A DNA stretch of 64,000 nt from Halictus rubicundus (GCF_050948215.1 NW_027488578.1:992001-1056000), one strand, 5' to 3'; counted from the first letter of the stretch, positions 28,201-39,000 are shown. Numbers and translations are program-made. The notes: a model not told the origin generated them from the letters alone.

Positions 28201-31200
28201 AGAGGATAGGATAGGATAGGATACGATAGAGGATAGGATAGGGTAGAGGATAGGATAGAGAATAGGATAGTATAGAAGATAGGATCGGATAGAGGATAGG
28301 ATACGATAGAGGATAGGATAGAGAATAGGATAGGTTAGATGATACTGTAGGATAGAGGATAGGATAGAGGACATGATATTATAGAGGATAGGATACGATA
28401 GAGGATTGGATAGGGGATTGGATAGGATAGAGGATAGGATAGGATAGGATAGATGATAATATAGGATAGAGGATAGGATAGGATTGAGGATAGGATAGGA
28501 TATTGGATAGGATAGGACACAGCAGACGATAGAGGATAGGATAGAGAATAGGACACGATAGATGATAGTATAGGATGGAGGATAGGATAGGATAGAGGAT
28601 AAGATAGAGAATAGGATAGGATAGAGGATAGGATAGGATAGAGAATAGGCTCGGATAGAGGATAGGATAGGGGATTGGATAGGATAGAGGATACGATAGG
28701 ATAGACGATAGGATAGGGTAGAGGATAGGAGAGAGAATAGGATAGGATAGAGGATAGGATAGGATAGAGGATAGGATCGGATAGAGGATAGGATACGATA
28801 GAGGATAGTATAGGATAGAGGATAGGATAGGATAGAGAATAGTATAGGATAGATGATATTATAGGATAGAACAGACGATAGAGGATAGGATAGAGAATAC
28901 GATAGGTTAGATGATAGTATAGGATAGAGGATAGGATAGAGAATAGGATAGGTTAGATGATAGTATAGGATAGAGGATAGGATAGAGAATACGATAGGTT
29001 AGATGATAGTATAGGATAGAGGATAGGATAGAGAATAGGATAGGTTAGATGATAGTATAGGATAGAGGATAGGATAGAGAATACGATATTATAGAGGATA
29101 GGATAGCATAGAGGATTATATAGGGGATTGGATAGGAGAGACGATAGGAGACGATAGAGGATAGTATAGGATAGAGGATATCATAGGGTAGAGAATAGTA
29201 TAGGATAGATGATATTATAGGATAGAGGATAGGATCGGATAGAGGATTGGATAGAGAATACGATAGGTTCGATGATAGTATAGGATAGAGGATAGGATAG
29301 AGGATACGATATTATAGAGGATAGGATAGGGCAGAGGATAGGATAGAGGATTGGATAGGATAGAGGATATTATAGGATAGAGGATAGGATAGGATAGATG
29401 ATAAGATAGGATAGAGGATAGGATAGGGGATTGGATAGGATAGAGGATATGATAGGATAGAAGATAGGATAGGATAGAGGATAGGAGAGGATTGAGGATA
29501 GGATAGGATAGGGGATAGGATAGGATAGAACAGACGATAGAGGATAGGATAGAAAATAGGATAGGTTAGATGATAGTATAGGATAGAGGATAGGATAGAG
29601 AATACGATATTATAGAGGATAGGATAGGATAGAGGATAGGATTGGACAGAGTACAGGATAGGGGATTGGATAGGATAGAGGATAGGATAGGATACAGGAT
29701 AGGATAGGATAGAGGAGACGATAGACGATAGGATAGGATAGAGGATAGGATAGGGTAGAGTATAGGATACAGAATAGGATAGGATAGAGGATAGGATAGG
29801 GGAGAGGATAGGATCGGATAGAGGATAGGATCGTATAGAGGATAGGATAGGTGATTGAATAGGATAGAGGATAGGATAGGGTAGAGGATAGGATAGGATA
29901 GAGGATAGGATAGGATAGAGGGTAGGATAGGATAGGATAGAGGATAGGATAGGGTAGAGGATAGGATAGGATTGAGGATAGGATAGGATAGAGGATACGA
30001 TATTATAGAGGATAGGATAGGATAGAGGATAGGATCGGATAGAGGATAGGATAGGGAATTGGATAGCATAGAGGATAGGATAGGATAGAGGATAGGATAG
30101 GGTAGAGGGTAGGATATGATAGGATAGAGGATAGGATAGGGTAGAGGGTAGGATATGATAGGATAGAGGATAGGATAGGGTAGAGGATAGGATAGGATTG
30201 AGGATAGGATCGGATAGAGGATAGGATAGGGGATTGGATAGTATACAGGATAGGATAGGATAGAGGATAGGATAGGATAGAGGATAGGATAGGATAGAGG
30301 ATAGGATAGGATAGAGAATAGTATAGGATAGATGATATTATAGTATAGAGGATAGGATAGGATAGAGGATAGGATCGTATAGAGGATAGGATAGGTGATT
30401 GGATAGGATAGAGGATAGGATAGGGTAGATGATAGGATAGAGAATAGGACAGGAAATAGGATAGGATAGGATAGAGGATAGTATAGGATAGAGGATAGGA
30501 TATGATAGAGAATAGTATAGGATAGAGGATAGGATAGGATAGAGGATACGATATTATAGAGGATAGGATAGGATAGAGGATAGGATCGGATAGAGGTTAG
30601 GATAGGGGATTGGATAGGATAGAAGATAGGATAGGATAGAGGATAGGATAGGATAGAGGATAGGATAGGATAGAGGATAGGATAGGGTAGAGGGTAGGAT
30701 AGGATAGGATAGAGGATAGGATAGGGTAGAGGATAGGATAGGATTGAGGATAGGATAGGATAGAGGATACGATATTATAGAGGATAGGATAGGATAGAGG
30801 ATAGGATCGGATAGAGGATAGGATAGGGAATTGGATAGCATAGAGGATAGGATAGGATAGAGGATAGGATAGGATAGAGGATAGGATAGGATAGAGGATA
30901 GGATAGGATAGAGGATAGGATAGGGTAGAGGGTAGGATAGGATAGGATAGAGGATAGGATAGGGTAGAGGATAGGATAGGATTGAGGATAGGATAGGATA
31001 GAGGATACGATATTATAGAGGATAGGATAGGATAGAGGATAGGATCGGATAGAGGATAGGATAGGGAATTGGATAGCATAGAGGATAGAATAGGATAGAG
31101 GATAGGATAGGGTAGAGGGTAGGATATGATAGGATAGAGGATAGGATAGGGTAGAGGGTAGGATATGATAGGATAGAGGATAGGATAGGGTAGAGGATAG

Positions 31201-33316
31201 GATAGGATTGAGGATAGGATCGGAGAGAGGATAGGATAGGGGATTGGATAGTATACAGGATAGGATAGGATAGAGGATAGGATAGGATAGAGGATAGGAT
31301 AGGATAGAGGATAGGATAGGATAGAGAATAGTATAGGATAGATGATATTATAGTATAGAGGATAGCATAGGATAGAGTATAGGATCGTATAGAGGATAGG
31401 ATAGGTGATTGGATAGGATAGAGGATAGGATAGGGTAGATGATAGGATAGAGAATAGGACAGGAAATAGGATAGGATAGGATAGAGGATAGGATCGGATA
31501 GAGGATAGGATAGGGGATTGGATAGTATACAGGATAGGATAGGATAGAGGATAGGATAGGATAGAGGATAGGATAGGATAGAGGATAGGATAGGATAGAG
31601 GATAGGATAGGATAAAGGATAGGATAGGATAGAGGATAGGCTGGGATAGAGGATATGATAGGATAGAGGATAGGATAGGATAGAGGATAGGATAGGATAG
31701 AGGAGAGGATAGGATAGAGGATAGGATAGGGTTGAGGATTGGATAGGATTGAGGATAGGATAGGATAGTGGATAGGATAGGGGATTGCATAGGATAGAGG
31801 ATAGGATAGGGGATTGGATAGGATAGAGTATAGGATAGGACACAGGATAGGTTAGGATAGAGGGTAGGATAGAGGATAGGATAGAGGATAGGATAGAAGA
31901 TTGGATAGGATAGAGGATACGATAGGATAGAGGATAGGATAGGGTAGAGGATAGGATAGAGAATAGGATAGGATAGAGGATAAGATAGGATAGAGGATAG
32001 GATAGGATATAGGATAGGATAGGGTAGAGTATAGGATACAGAATAGGATAGGATAGAGGATAGGATAGGGGAGAGGATAGGATCGGATAGAGGATAGGAT
32101 ACGATAGAGGATAGTATAGGATAGAGGATAGGATCGTATACAGGATAGGATAGGTGATTGGATAGGATAGAGGATAGGATAGGATTGAGGATAGGATAGT
32201 ATCGTGGATAGGATAGGATAGAGCAGACGATAGAGGATAGGATAGAGAATAGGATAGGATAGATGATAGTATAGGGTAGAGGATAAGATAGGATAGAGGA
32301 TAGTATAGGATAGAGGATAGGATAGGATAGAGAATAGTATAGGATAAATGATATTATAGGATAGAGGATAGGATAGGGTAGAGGATATAATAGAGAATAG
32401 GATAGGATAGAGAATAGTATAGGATAGATGATATTATTGGATAGAGGATAGGATAGGATAGAGGATAGGATCGGATAGAGGATAGGGTAGGATAGAGGAT
32501 AGGATCGTATAGACGATAGGATAGGTGATTGGATAGGATAGATGATAGGATAGGATTGAGGATAGGATGGGATAGTGGATAGGATAGGATAGAGCAGACG
32601 ATAGAGGATTGGATAGAGAATAGGATAGGATAGGGTAGAGGATAGGATAGAGAATAGGATAGGATAGAGGATAAGATAGGATAGAGAATAGGATAGGATA
32701 GAGAATAGTATAGGATAAATGATATTATAGGATGGAGGATAGGATAGGGTAGAGGATAGGATAGAGAATAGGATAGGATAGAGAATAGTATAGGATAGAT
32801 GATATTATAGGAAAGAGGATAGGATAGGATAGAGGATAGGATAGGGGATTCGATAGGATAGAGGATAGGATAGGATAGAGGATAGGATAGGATAGAGGAT
32901 AGGATAGGATAGAGGATAGGATAGGATAAAGGATAGGATAGGGTAGAGGATAGGATAGGATAGAGGATAGGATAGGGTAGAGGATAGGATAGAGGATAGT
33001 ATAGGATAGAGGATAGGATAGGATAGAGAACAGTATAGGATAGATGATATTATAGTATAGAGGATAGGATAGGGTAGAGGATAGGATAGAGAATAGGATA
33101 GGATAGAGGATAGGATACGATAGAGGATAGGATCGTATAGAGGATAGGATAGGTGATTGGATAGGATAGAGGATAGGATAGGATTGAGGATAGGATAGTA
33201 TAGTGGATAGGATAGGATAGAGGATAGGATAGGGTAGAGTATAGGATACAGAATAGGATAAGATAGAGGATAAGATAGGATAGAGGATAGGATAGAGAAT
33301 AGTATAGGGTAGATGA

Positions 33317-33434
33317 GGGGACCGAGGGGATATGGGCTTAGTAGTGGTGACTCGGATCCACTACTAGGTATGCCACAGTGGTGGCGGTCATATCCCTAAA
33401 ATCCTCTACGCTCCACCTCCTCGTGGTGGTCCCT
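33317..33434 (+). other. Predicted 5'-terminal RNA fold of the element
   Basis: The first bases of the element, GGGGACC (33317-33323), can pair with GGTCCCT (33428-33434) with one G-U pair. Just inside, GGGATATG (33327-33334) is the exact reverse complement of CATATCCC (33389-33396). Inside that lie two hairpins: CTTAGTAGTGG with CCACTACTAGG (33337-33347 and 33358-33368, 9 bp exact plus a G-U and a terminal pair), and GCCAC/GTGGC (33372-33376 and 33381-33385). The pairings nest into one branched domain closed by the exact 5' end. CCGAG (33322-33326) could also pair with CTCGG (33351-33355) in the hairpin loop. R2 and some related elements carry self-cleaving ribozymes at this position, but I could not thread the HDV-type double pseudoknot here. 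Confidence 0.55.
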
Positions 33435-33732
33435 GGGAAGACACATAGTTGTGTGTTGCTAACGGAGCGAGGGGTATTCCGCGGGAAGTAGTCCTAATGA
33501 TGTGTGAGGCGATGCCGGCGGGATCTTCGGATCCTGGCAGGGCCTCCCTTGCCGGTAAGGCTCACACGGAGGGATGAAAAACCGCGGAATGGGTCCTGCG
33601 ATAACGACCGGGGAGGTCGCCGCAGGGTCCTTGCCGTAAACCGGTGGTCATGTTTTACCGGAACGGTGGTCTTGCCTTAACCGGCAGGGCCGCGAGGATG
33701 ATAACCTCTATAAAAAATCCCCAACCCTAAGC

Positions 33733-33807
33733 TTGGTGCGCGGTGAGAGGGTACGCCCTTGTTACAGGGGCGTGGCTGGTGGGGTACATCAGCCACTAGC
33801 GCACCAA
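33733..33807 (+). other. Predicted three-way RNA fold in the 5' UTR
   Basis: TTGGTGCGC (33733-33741) and GCGCACCAA (33799-33807) form an exact 9-bp outer stem. It encloses two hairpins: CGCCC/GGGCG (33754-33758 and 33768-33772) and GTGGCTG/CAGCCAC (33772-33778 and 33790-33796). The hairpins share base 33772, so one of them loses a pair. The shape resembles a small branched domain but is not a tRNA: stem lengths, loops and the T-arm consensus do not fit. It lies about 100 nt before the ORF1 ATG. Confidence 0.55.
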
Positions 33808-33909
33808 CGTCTGGATACCTGGCGAACTCCAGCGGAAATTAGCCTTACCCGGGCAAGGAGGCTCTGCCCGGGCGGACGTGTTTTTCCTGCCAATCTCGTG
33901 GGACCAGAA

Positions 33910-36017
33910 ATGGAATCAAATAACGAAAAAAATCTCGATGTTGTGGGGGAGGGGATGGCAGCGGTTACTGCCGGGGAGGACGCGGTCGTGGTCATCGCGG
34001 ACGAGGACTCGGATGGGGATGAAACAATCATCTCCATCTCGAGCTCCGTCGGCTCGATCGTGACGCGCGGGGGCGCGGAGAAGCGGGGCGCGACATCTGG
34101 GGTCTCTGACCCCAAGCGTGCCCGGTTAGAGGGGGGGGCAGCACACCCGCGGCGGGTCGGTGTCGCGGACGGACCCCGGGAAGGGCTCGTCGGGGACGCC
34201 CATCATGGATCTGGCCCTCGGCGGCCGCGCCGAGAGGAGTCAGAAGAGGAGGGTCGGTGACCTCATCGAGCTGGGTGGGAGGATGCCGACAGCGCAGCTA
34301 GTAGGGGAGGTGGAGGAGGCGATGTTGAGGGTGGAGAGAGTCTCCACCGTCTCAAAGGGCCTCAAGGGGGACCTGGCAAAAGACTTGCGGGATTGTTCTG
34401 CAGTCGCCAGGGCCCACTGCACCACCTTGATGCAGCGGTGCTTTACCGGGATGGCGTGGCAGGGGAGCCAGGAGGTGGCCCGTCTCCGCGAGCAGAACGC
34501 GGCCCTCGCGAAGGAGGCGGGTGACCTCCGGTCGAGGCTCCGGTCAATGGAGGCCGGGCGGCGGGCGAACACCGACAGCGGTCGCCGGGCGGGACATGCG
34601 CCAATAGGGGAAGCGCCCCCCGCCTCCTCGACAGCGGGGGTCCGTACGCGGGGGACGGAGGCGATGGGGTCGTCGGGGGAGGGAGTGGGAGTTTTGGACT
34701 CCGAAGCCCTGCTTCTCCGGGTCGGCGCGCTGATAACGGCCAGGAACCGGGAGCTAGAGGCCCGGATGGAGGAGCGGTTCCGGACGATTCTGGCCGGGTT
34801 GGCCCCGGCCCTCCGGGCGGAGGGTAAATCGGCGCGCGAGGCGACGCCGGTGGCTTCTCTGCCGGCGACGTCTGTCACCAAGGGGACTGGACCGGTGGTC
34901 GTGTCCAACGTGAGGGTGGTGCCCCCCGTTGTCATTCCGCCACCGGTCGTCCCGGCCTCGTGGATGGAGGTGACGAGCAAGGCGGCGAAGAGGGCCAAGA
35001 AGAAGATGGCCGCGGAGGAGGCTGCGGCGAGAGCAGTCGCGGCCGAGGCAGCTGACGCCGCTTCACGGCTGCAGGCTGCGAGGGAGCCGAGGGCGGCGGG
35101 CGGCGCACGAGTGCAGGGCGGCGCGAGCGCGGCGAAGCCCGCCGCCGGGAGGGACGGTGGCCTGGGACGCACCCCCAGAACCGGAGCAGTGGCCATCACC
35201 ATCTCCGAGAGCTGCAAGCTCACTTATTCGGAGGTGATGGCCAGGGCAAAAGAGAGGGTGGACCTCAAGGCTATCGGGATCGAGTCGGGGGTGCTTCCCA
35301 GGCGGTCGAAAACCGGCGGGATCCTCCTGGAGGTCAGGGGCACGGGGTGCCAGGAGAAGGCACGGGCCCTCTCCGGGAGGATCGCCGAGGCGCTTGGGGG
35401 GACCGGGGTTAAGGTCTCCCAGGCGGTCAAGCGCGGCGAGGTGCGCGTGGCGGGCCTGGACGACTCGGTGTCGTCCGGGGACGTAGCGGTGGCGCTGGCG
35501 GAGGCGGGGGGGGGGGTGTTCCGCGGCGGAGTTCCGGGTCGGCGAGATCCGCAGACCCGCCTCGGAGCAGGCGCTGGGCTCCTGTTGGGCCCAGGGCCCC
35601 CTCGCGGCCGTCAAGAAAGTGGTGGCGGGAGGCCGGCTGCTGGTCGGCTGGTCCTCGGCCCGCGTCGAGGCGCTGAGGGAGCGGCCCCTCCAACGCTTCC
35701 GTTGCTTGGAGACGGGGCACACGCGGGCGACATGCAAGAGCGCGGTCGACAGAGGCGCGTTGTGCTACCGCTGCGGGGCGGCGGAGCACCGGGCTTCGGC
35801 CTGCAAGGCCGCCCCCAGGTGTCCGCTCTGCGCGGACCTGGGGAGACCATCGGGCCATAGATTCGGGGCCAAAGCGTGTGCCCCGGCTCCCAAGAGGGGC
35901 CGCGCGGCGACGAAAGAGATGGGCGCGTCTGGGGCTGCATCCGCGCAGCGGCCGCAGACGGCGCCGGGGGCCCGGCCCTCCCAGGGAGGGGACTCTGCAG
36001 AGCCCATGTTAGAGTAG
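33910..36017 (+). pseudogene. ORF1, gag-like nucleic-acid-binding protein, two apparent frameshifts
   Basis: ORF1 proteins of R1-type elements bind the element RNA and help target it to the nucleus and the insertion site. The start is the ATG at 33910 (MESNNEKNLD), the first ATG in this frame, followed by an acidic, Ser-rich stretch. The frame shifts by one base at or near a run of eight G (34131-34138) and again at a run of eleven G (35506-35516). Each run needs one base fewer for the homologous parts to join. In order I see: a basic patch; a Leu-rich likely coiled coil (about 34456-34560); an Ala/Pro/Gly-rich linker; an RRM-like gag region (about 35218-35505, ending VRVAGLDDSVSSGDV) that continues after the second shift as VGEIRRPAS; and three zinc knuckles. 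Knuckle 1 (35694-35735) has Arg for its first Cys. Knuckle 2 (35763-35804) is an intact CX2CX4HX4C, and knuckle 3 (35820-35879) is CX2CX8HX6C. The stop is TAG at 36015. Read through the shifts, the protein would be about 700 residues. Confidence 0.88.
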
Positions 36018-36021
36018 GTAC
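36006..36021 (+). other. ORF1/ORF2 junction, no ATG for ORF2
   Basis: ORF1 ends ATG TTA GAG TAG (36006-36017). ORF2 is in the -1 frame relative to the last part of ORF1 and is open from 35861, but it has no ATG until well inside the endonuclease domain (about 36641). Translation of ORF2 must therefore use stop-coupled reinitiation, a frameshift or a non-AUG codon, or else its start has been mutated. In SART1 of this clade, ORF2 is known to start at an overlapping stop-start (UAAUG). Here an ATG lies 9 nt before the stop but in the ORF1 frame. The 12-nt string TAGAGTAGGTAC (36010-36021) at this junction is repeated exactly at the ORF2 stop (39241-39252). Confidence 0.5.
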
Positions 36022-39000
36022 TTTTAATCCTACTCCGGTTCTGCAGGCGAACCTCAACCACTCGCGCGCGGCACAGGACCTGTTTGTCCAAGCCGTGCGC
36101 GAGTGGGGGGCTGGGCTGGCAGTTGCGGCGGAGCCGTACGCAATCCCCGAAAACCCCTTCTGGGTGGGGGACGAGATCGGCTCCGTAGTAATAGTGGCGG
36201 GAAGCCGCCCCGGGTCCCCGTCGGTCTCCCTTCTGGAGCGGGGCGAGGGATTCGTGGCGGTGCAATGGGGGGACATCGCGGTTGTCGGGATCTACATCTC
36301 GCCGAGCTGTGGCCTCGATCAATTTCGGGGGTTCCTGGGTGGGCTGAACAGCTGCATCGCGCGGTGCAGCGCCCGCCCGGTTCTCGTTTTGGGAGACTTC
36401 AATGCCCACGCGGTATCGTGGGGGAGTCCCAGGACGACCACTAGGGGTAGCGAGGTGTTAACCTGGGCGGCCGGCCTGGATCTCCGGTTGATTAACCGGG
36501 GATCCACGCCGACGTGCGTGCGTCCGCAGGGGGTCTCGATTGTCGACCTGACATGGGGGACTCCCTCGGCCGTGCGCCGGGTGTCGGGATGGAGGGTGGC
36601 CGAGGAGATAGAGATTGCGTCAGACCATACGCCCATCGTCATGGACGTGTGGCCCACCCTCCACGCGCGGGATTCCCGGCCGGGCCGGGGGGACCGACGA
36701 CCGCGATGGGCCTTGAAGCGGCTGGACGCGGACGCGTTCGGGGCCGCGGTAGCCGCGGCGACATGGACGGGGCCGGCCCTGTCCGAGCTGGCGCCTGCGC
36801 AAGGGGCGAGGCGGCTGCGGGAGGTAATGACGGCGGTGTGCGACACCGCCATGCCCCGCAGCCGGTTCGCCCCCAGGAGGGCGGCGTACTGGTGGTCCGC
36901 CGGCATTGCGGAGCTCCGGCGTGCCTGCAATGCCGCGCGGCGTCGGTACGGCCGAGCGCGTAGGAGGCGCGACGACGAGGAGGCGACGGCGAGGCTCGGC
37001 GGGGAGTACCGAGCCGCGCTCGGGGTTCTCCGCAGGGCTATCGCGCGGGCCAAGGCCGACGCGTGGTCGGAGCTCGTCGGCATGGTGGACTCCGATCCAT
37101 GGGGGCGCCCGTACAAGCTTGTCATGAACAAGCTGCGCGCGTGGGCGCCTCCGGTGACGGAGTCGATGGACCCCCACCTGCTCGAGGGAGTGGTGGCGTC
37201 CCTCTTCCCGCGAGAGGGGGGACAACTGCGCCGCTCCCATTGGGAACAGGAGCCTCTCTCCTGGTCCGCAGAGTGGGAGGTGTCGGCCGGCGAGCTGGGC
37301 GAGGCGATGGCAAGGGCGCGGCGGGTGGGCCGCAAGGCCCCGGGCCCGGACGGGGTGCCGGGCCGCGCGTTGGTCTTGGCCCTGGAGGGGGGACTCGCCG
37401 CCGAACTCCGGCAGCTGTATAACGGCTGTCTGAGGGAGGGGGTGTTCCCCACGGAGTGGAAGTCGGGCAGGTTGGTCCTCCTTCCGAAGGGGGGCAAGTC
37501 CCGGGACTCGCCCTCAGGGTACCGGCCAATTTGTCTGCTGGACGAGGCGGGGAAGTTGTTCGAGCGCGTACTCGTTGGACGCCTCGTCCGGCACCTGTCG
37601 GCGGGAGGGGTCCCCGATCTGAGCGGGGTTCAATTCGGCTTCCGGGAGGGTCTCTCCACCGTCGACGCTATTCGGCGGGTGAGGGCTCTCTCGGAGGCCT
37701 GTACGAGGGGGGGCGGTGTTGCGTTGGCGATATCCTTGGATATCGCTAACGCGTTCAACACCGTCCCCTGGGATCGGATAATGGAGGCCCTGGTCTTCCA
37801 CCGGGTGCCTCTGTATCTCAGAAGGGTGATCGGGAGCTATCTCTCCGACAGGGGTATAGAGTATCCCGGCCGGTACGGGATGGTGCGCAGGGCTCGGTGT
37901 TGGGACCGTTGCTGTGGAATCTTGCGTACGATCGCGTCCTGCGGGAGGAGATGCCTCCCGGGGTCAGCCTGACGTGTTACGCCGACGACACGCTGGTATT
38001 GGCCACCGGGAGGTATGCGAAGGAGGCCATCTGCCTGGCGGAGCGCGGCGCGTGGCGCGCGGTGCGCGCGATCCGGTCGCTGGGCCTAGAGGTGTCCGTC
38101 GAGAAAACCAGGGCCATGTGGTTTCTCCGCTCGGCCCGGTTGGCGGCGCCTCCCCAGTGCTGGATCTGCGTGGGGGAGGGGATGGTCAAGGATGGTCAAG
38201 AGAATCTCGGGGGACCCTGTGGACGGGTGCGTCGTCTGTTCGCGGTGGTGGTGCGAGTTTTGGTCCTGTACGGAGCCCCTGTATGGGCGCACGATGTCTT
38301 GGCTAGGGGGCGCAGTGGCGGCACACGGTCGCTGCTGCGTCGCATCGAGCGCAGGCTGGCCATAGGCATCGTGCGGGGGTACCGCACCATTTCATACGCG
38401 ACGGCGATGGTGATGTCGGGGCTGATCCCCCTCGAGCTGGAGGCCCGCGTGTTGGCGGATGTACATACGCACTCCAGGGAACTCCGGCTCCGGGGGGTGG
38501 CCCCGGATCAGGCGCGGCTCATGGTGGATGAGCTCAGGCGACATGCTCGGCGGCACGCAGCCCGGGAGTGGCGCGATAGCCTTCCCGGGACGAGGGAGGG
38601 CGAGAGGCGGGCCGTTCGGGCCATCCTCCCGGTGTTCGATCAATGGAACAGGGGATGGATGGGGCATAGGGTCTCCTACCGTGTGACGCAGGTGATGAGC
38701 GGGCACGGGTGCTTCGGCGACTACCTGTGTCGCATCGGGAGGGAGACCGAGGAGGCGTGTCACCACTGCGGCGAACCGCGGGACACGGCGCAACACACTC
38801 TGGAGGAGTGTCCGGCATGGGGGGGGGGAGAGCGCCGTGCCCTGCGGCGCGCGGTGGGCCACGACCTCTCGCTCCCGGCTGTCGTCGCTGCGGCAGCCGG
38901 TGGCGAGGAGGCGTGGAGGGGGTTCGCTTCCTTCTGCGAGCGGGTTATGCTGCGGAAGGAGGCTGCGGAACGGGATCGGGAGCGTAATCACGATCCCGGC

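Larger units (their letters stand above)
23311..30990. repeat. About 3.8-kb tandem duplication of satellite (two copies)
   Basis: Copy 1 (about 23311-27105) is followed directly by copy 2 (about 27106-30990). The offset is 3,800 bp for the first 2.8 kb. It then becomes 3,885 bp after an 85-bp (5 x 17) insertion in copy 2 near 29955. Landmarks shared at 3,800 bp include the 12-bp subarray (24049 and 27849), the 46-bp repeat block (25093 and 28893) and the gggcagagg unit (about 25530 and 29330). The gagggtaggatatgatagg units near 26240 recur near 30110 at the longer offset. The copies look nearly identical by eye. Confidence 0.82.
1..33316. repeat. Left satellite array, 17-bp GGATA-based unit, type I
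   Basis: A continuous tandem array whose commonest unit is gaggataggataggata (17 bp, + strand). Frequent variant units of the same length include gagaatagtataggata, gatgatattataggata, gaggataggatcggata, gaggataggatcgtata, gaggataggatagggta and gaagataggataggata. A 12-bp short unit gaggataggata and a 29-bp form (17 + 12, with a GGGGATTGG or GGTGATTGG core) are mixed in. The + strand is made of G, A and T; C is rare and much of it lies in CpG. The reverse strand of the unit contains no stop codon, and 17 is not a multiple of 3, so all three minus frames stay open and give a 17-residue periodic peptide (YPILSSILSYPLSYPIL). These are not genes. Large duplications inside the array are listed separately. 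The array is already in progress at base 1, so its outer edge is not seen. I see no unique-sequence gene, RNA gene or other insertion in it. Confidence 0.97.
33317..33909 (+). other. 5' UTR of the retrotransposon
   Basis: This is the 593 nt between the satellite junction and the ORF1 ATG. It is rich in exact inverted repeats: the terminal fold (33317-33434), the branched fold at 33733-33807, and an 8-bp hairpin CCCGGGCA/TGCCCGGG at 33848-33855 and 33865-33872, only 37 nt before the ATG. ACACA/TGTGT at 33441-33445 and 33450-33454 is a further small hairpin. A TATAAAAAA run lies at 33709-33717. I do not call it a promoter, because elements of this clade usually start transcription at their 5' end from internal signals. 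Frame 1 is open upstream of the ATG from about 33733, but without an ATG. Confidence 0.8.

Noticed and set aside
33317..33434. HDV-like self-cleaving ribozyme at the element's 5' end
   Set aside because: Strong pairings exist, but they nest without the required double pseudoknot order and I could not place the catalytic C; kept only as a structured domain.
33709..33717. TATA box (TATAAAAAA)
   Set aside because: It lies inside the element's transcribed 5' region, and a single short match in an A-rich run is weak evidence.
33733..33807. tRNA or tRNA-derived sequence
   Set aside because: The outer stem is 9 bp and no D-arm, 7-nt anticodon loop or T-loop consensus is present.
33733..33909. Upstream extension of ORF1 in frame 1 starting with a GTG at 33733
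   Set aside because: There is no ATG, the segment coincides with a branched inverted-repeat structure, and it has no recognisable protein motif; the ATG at 33910 is preferred.
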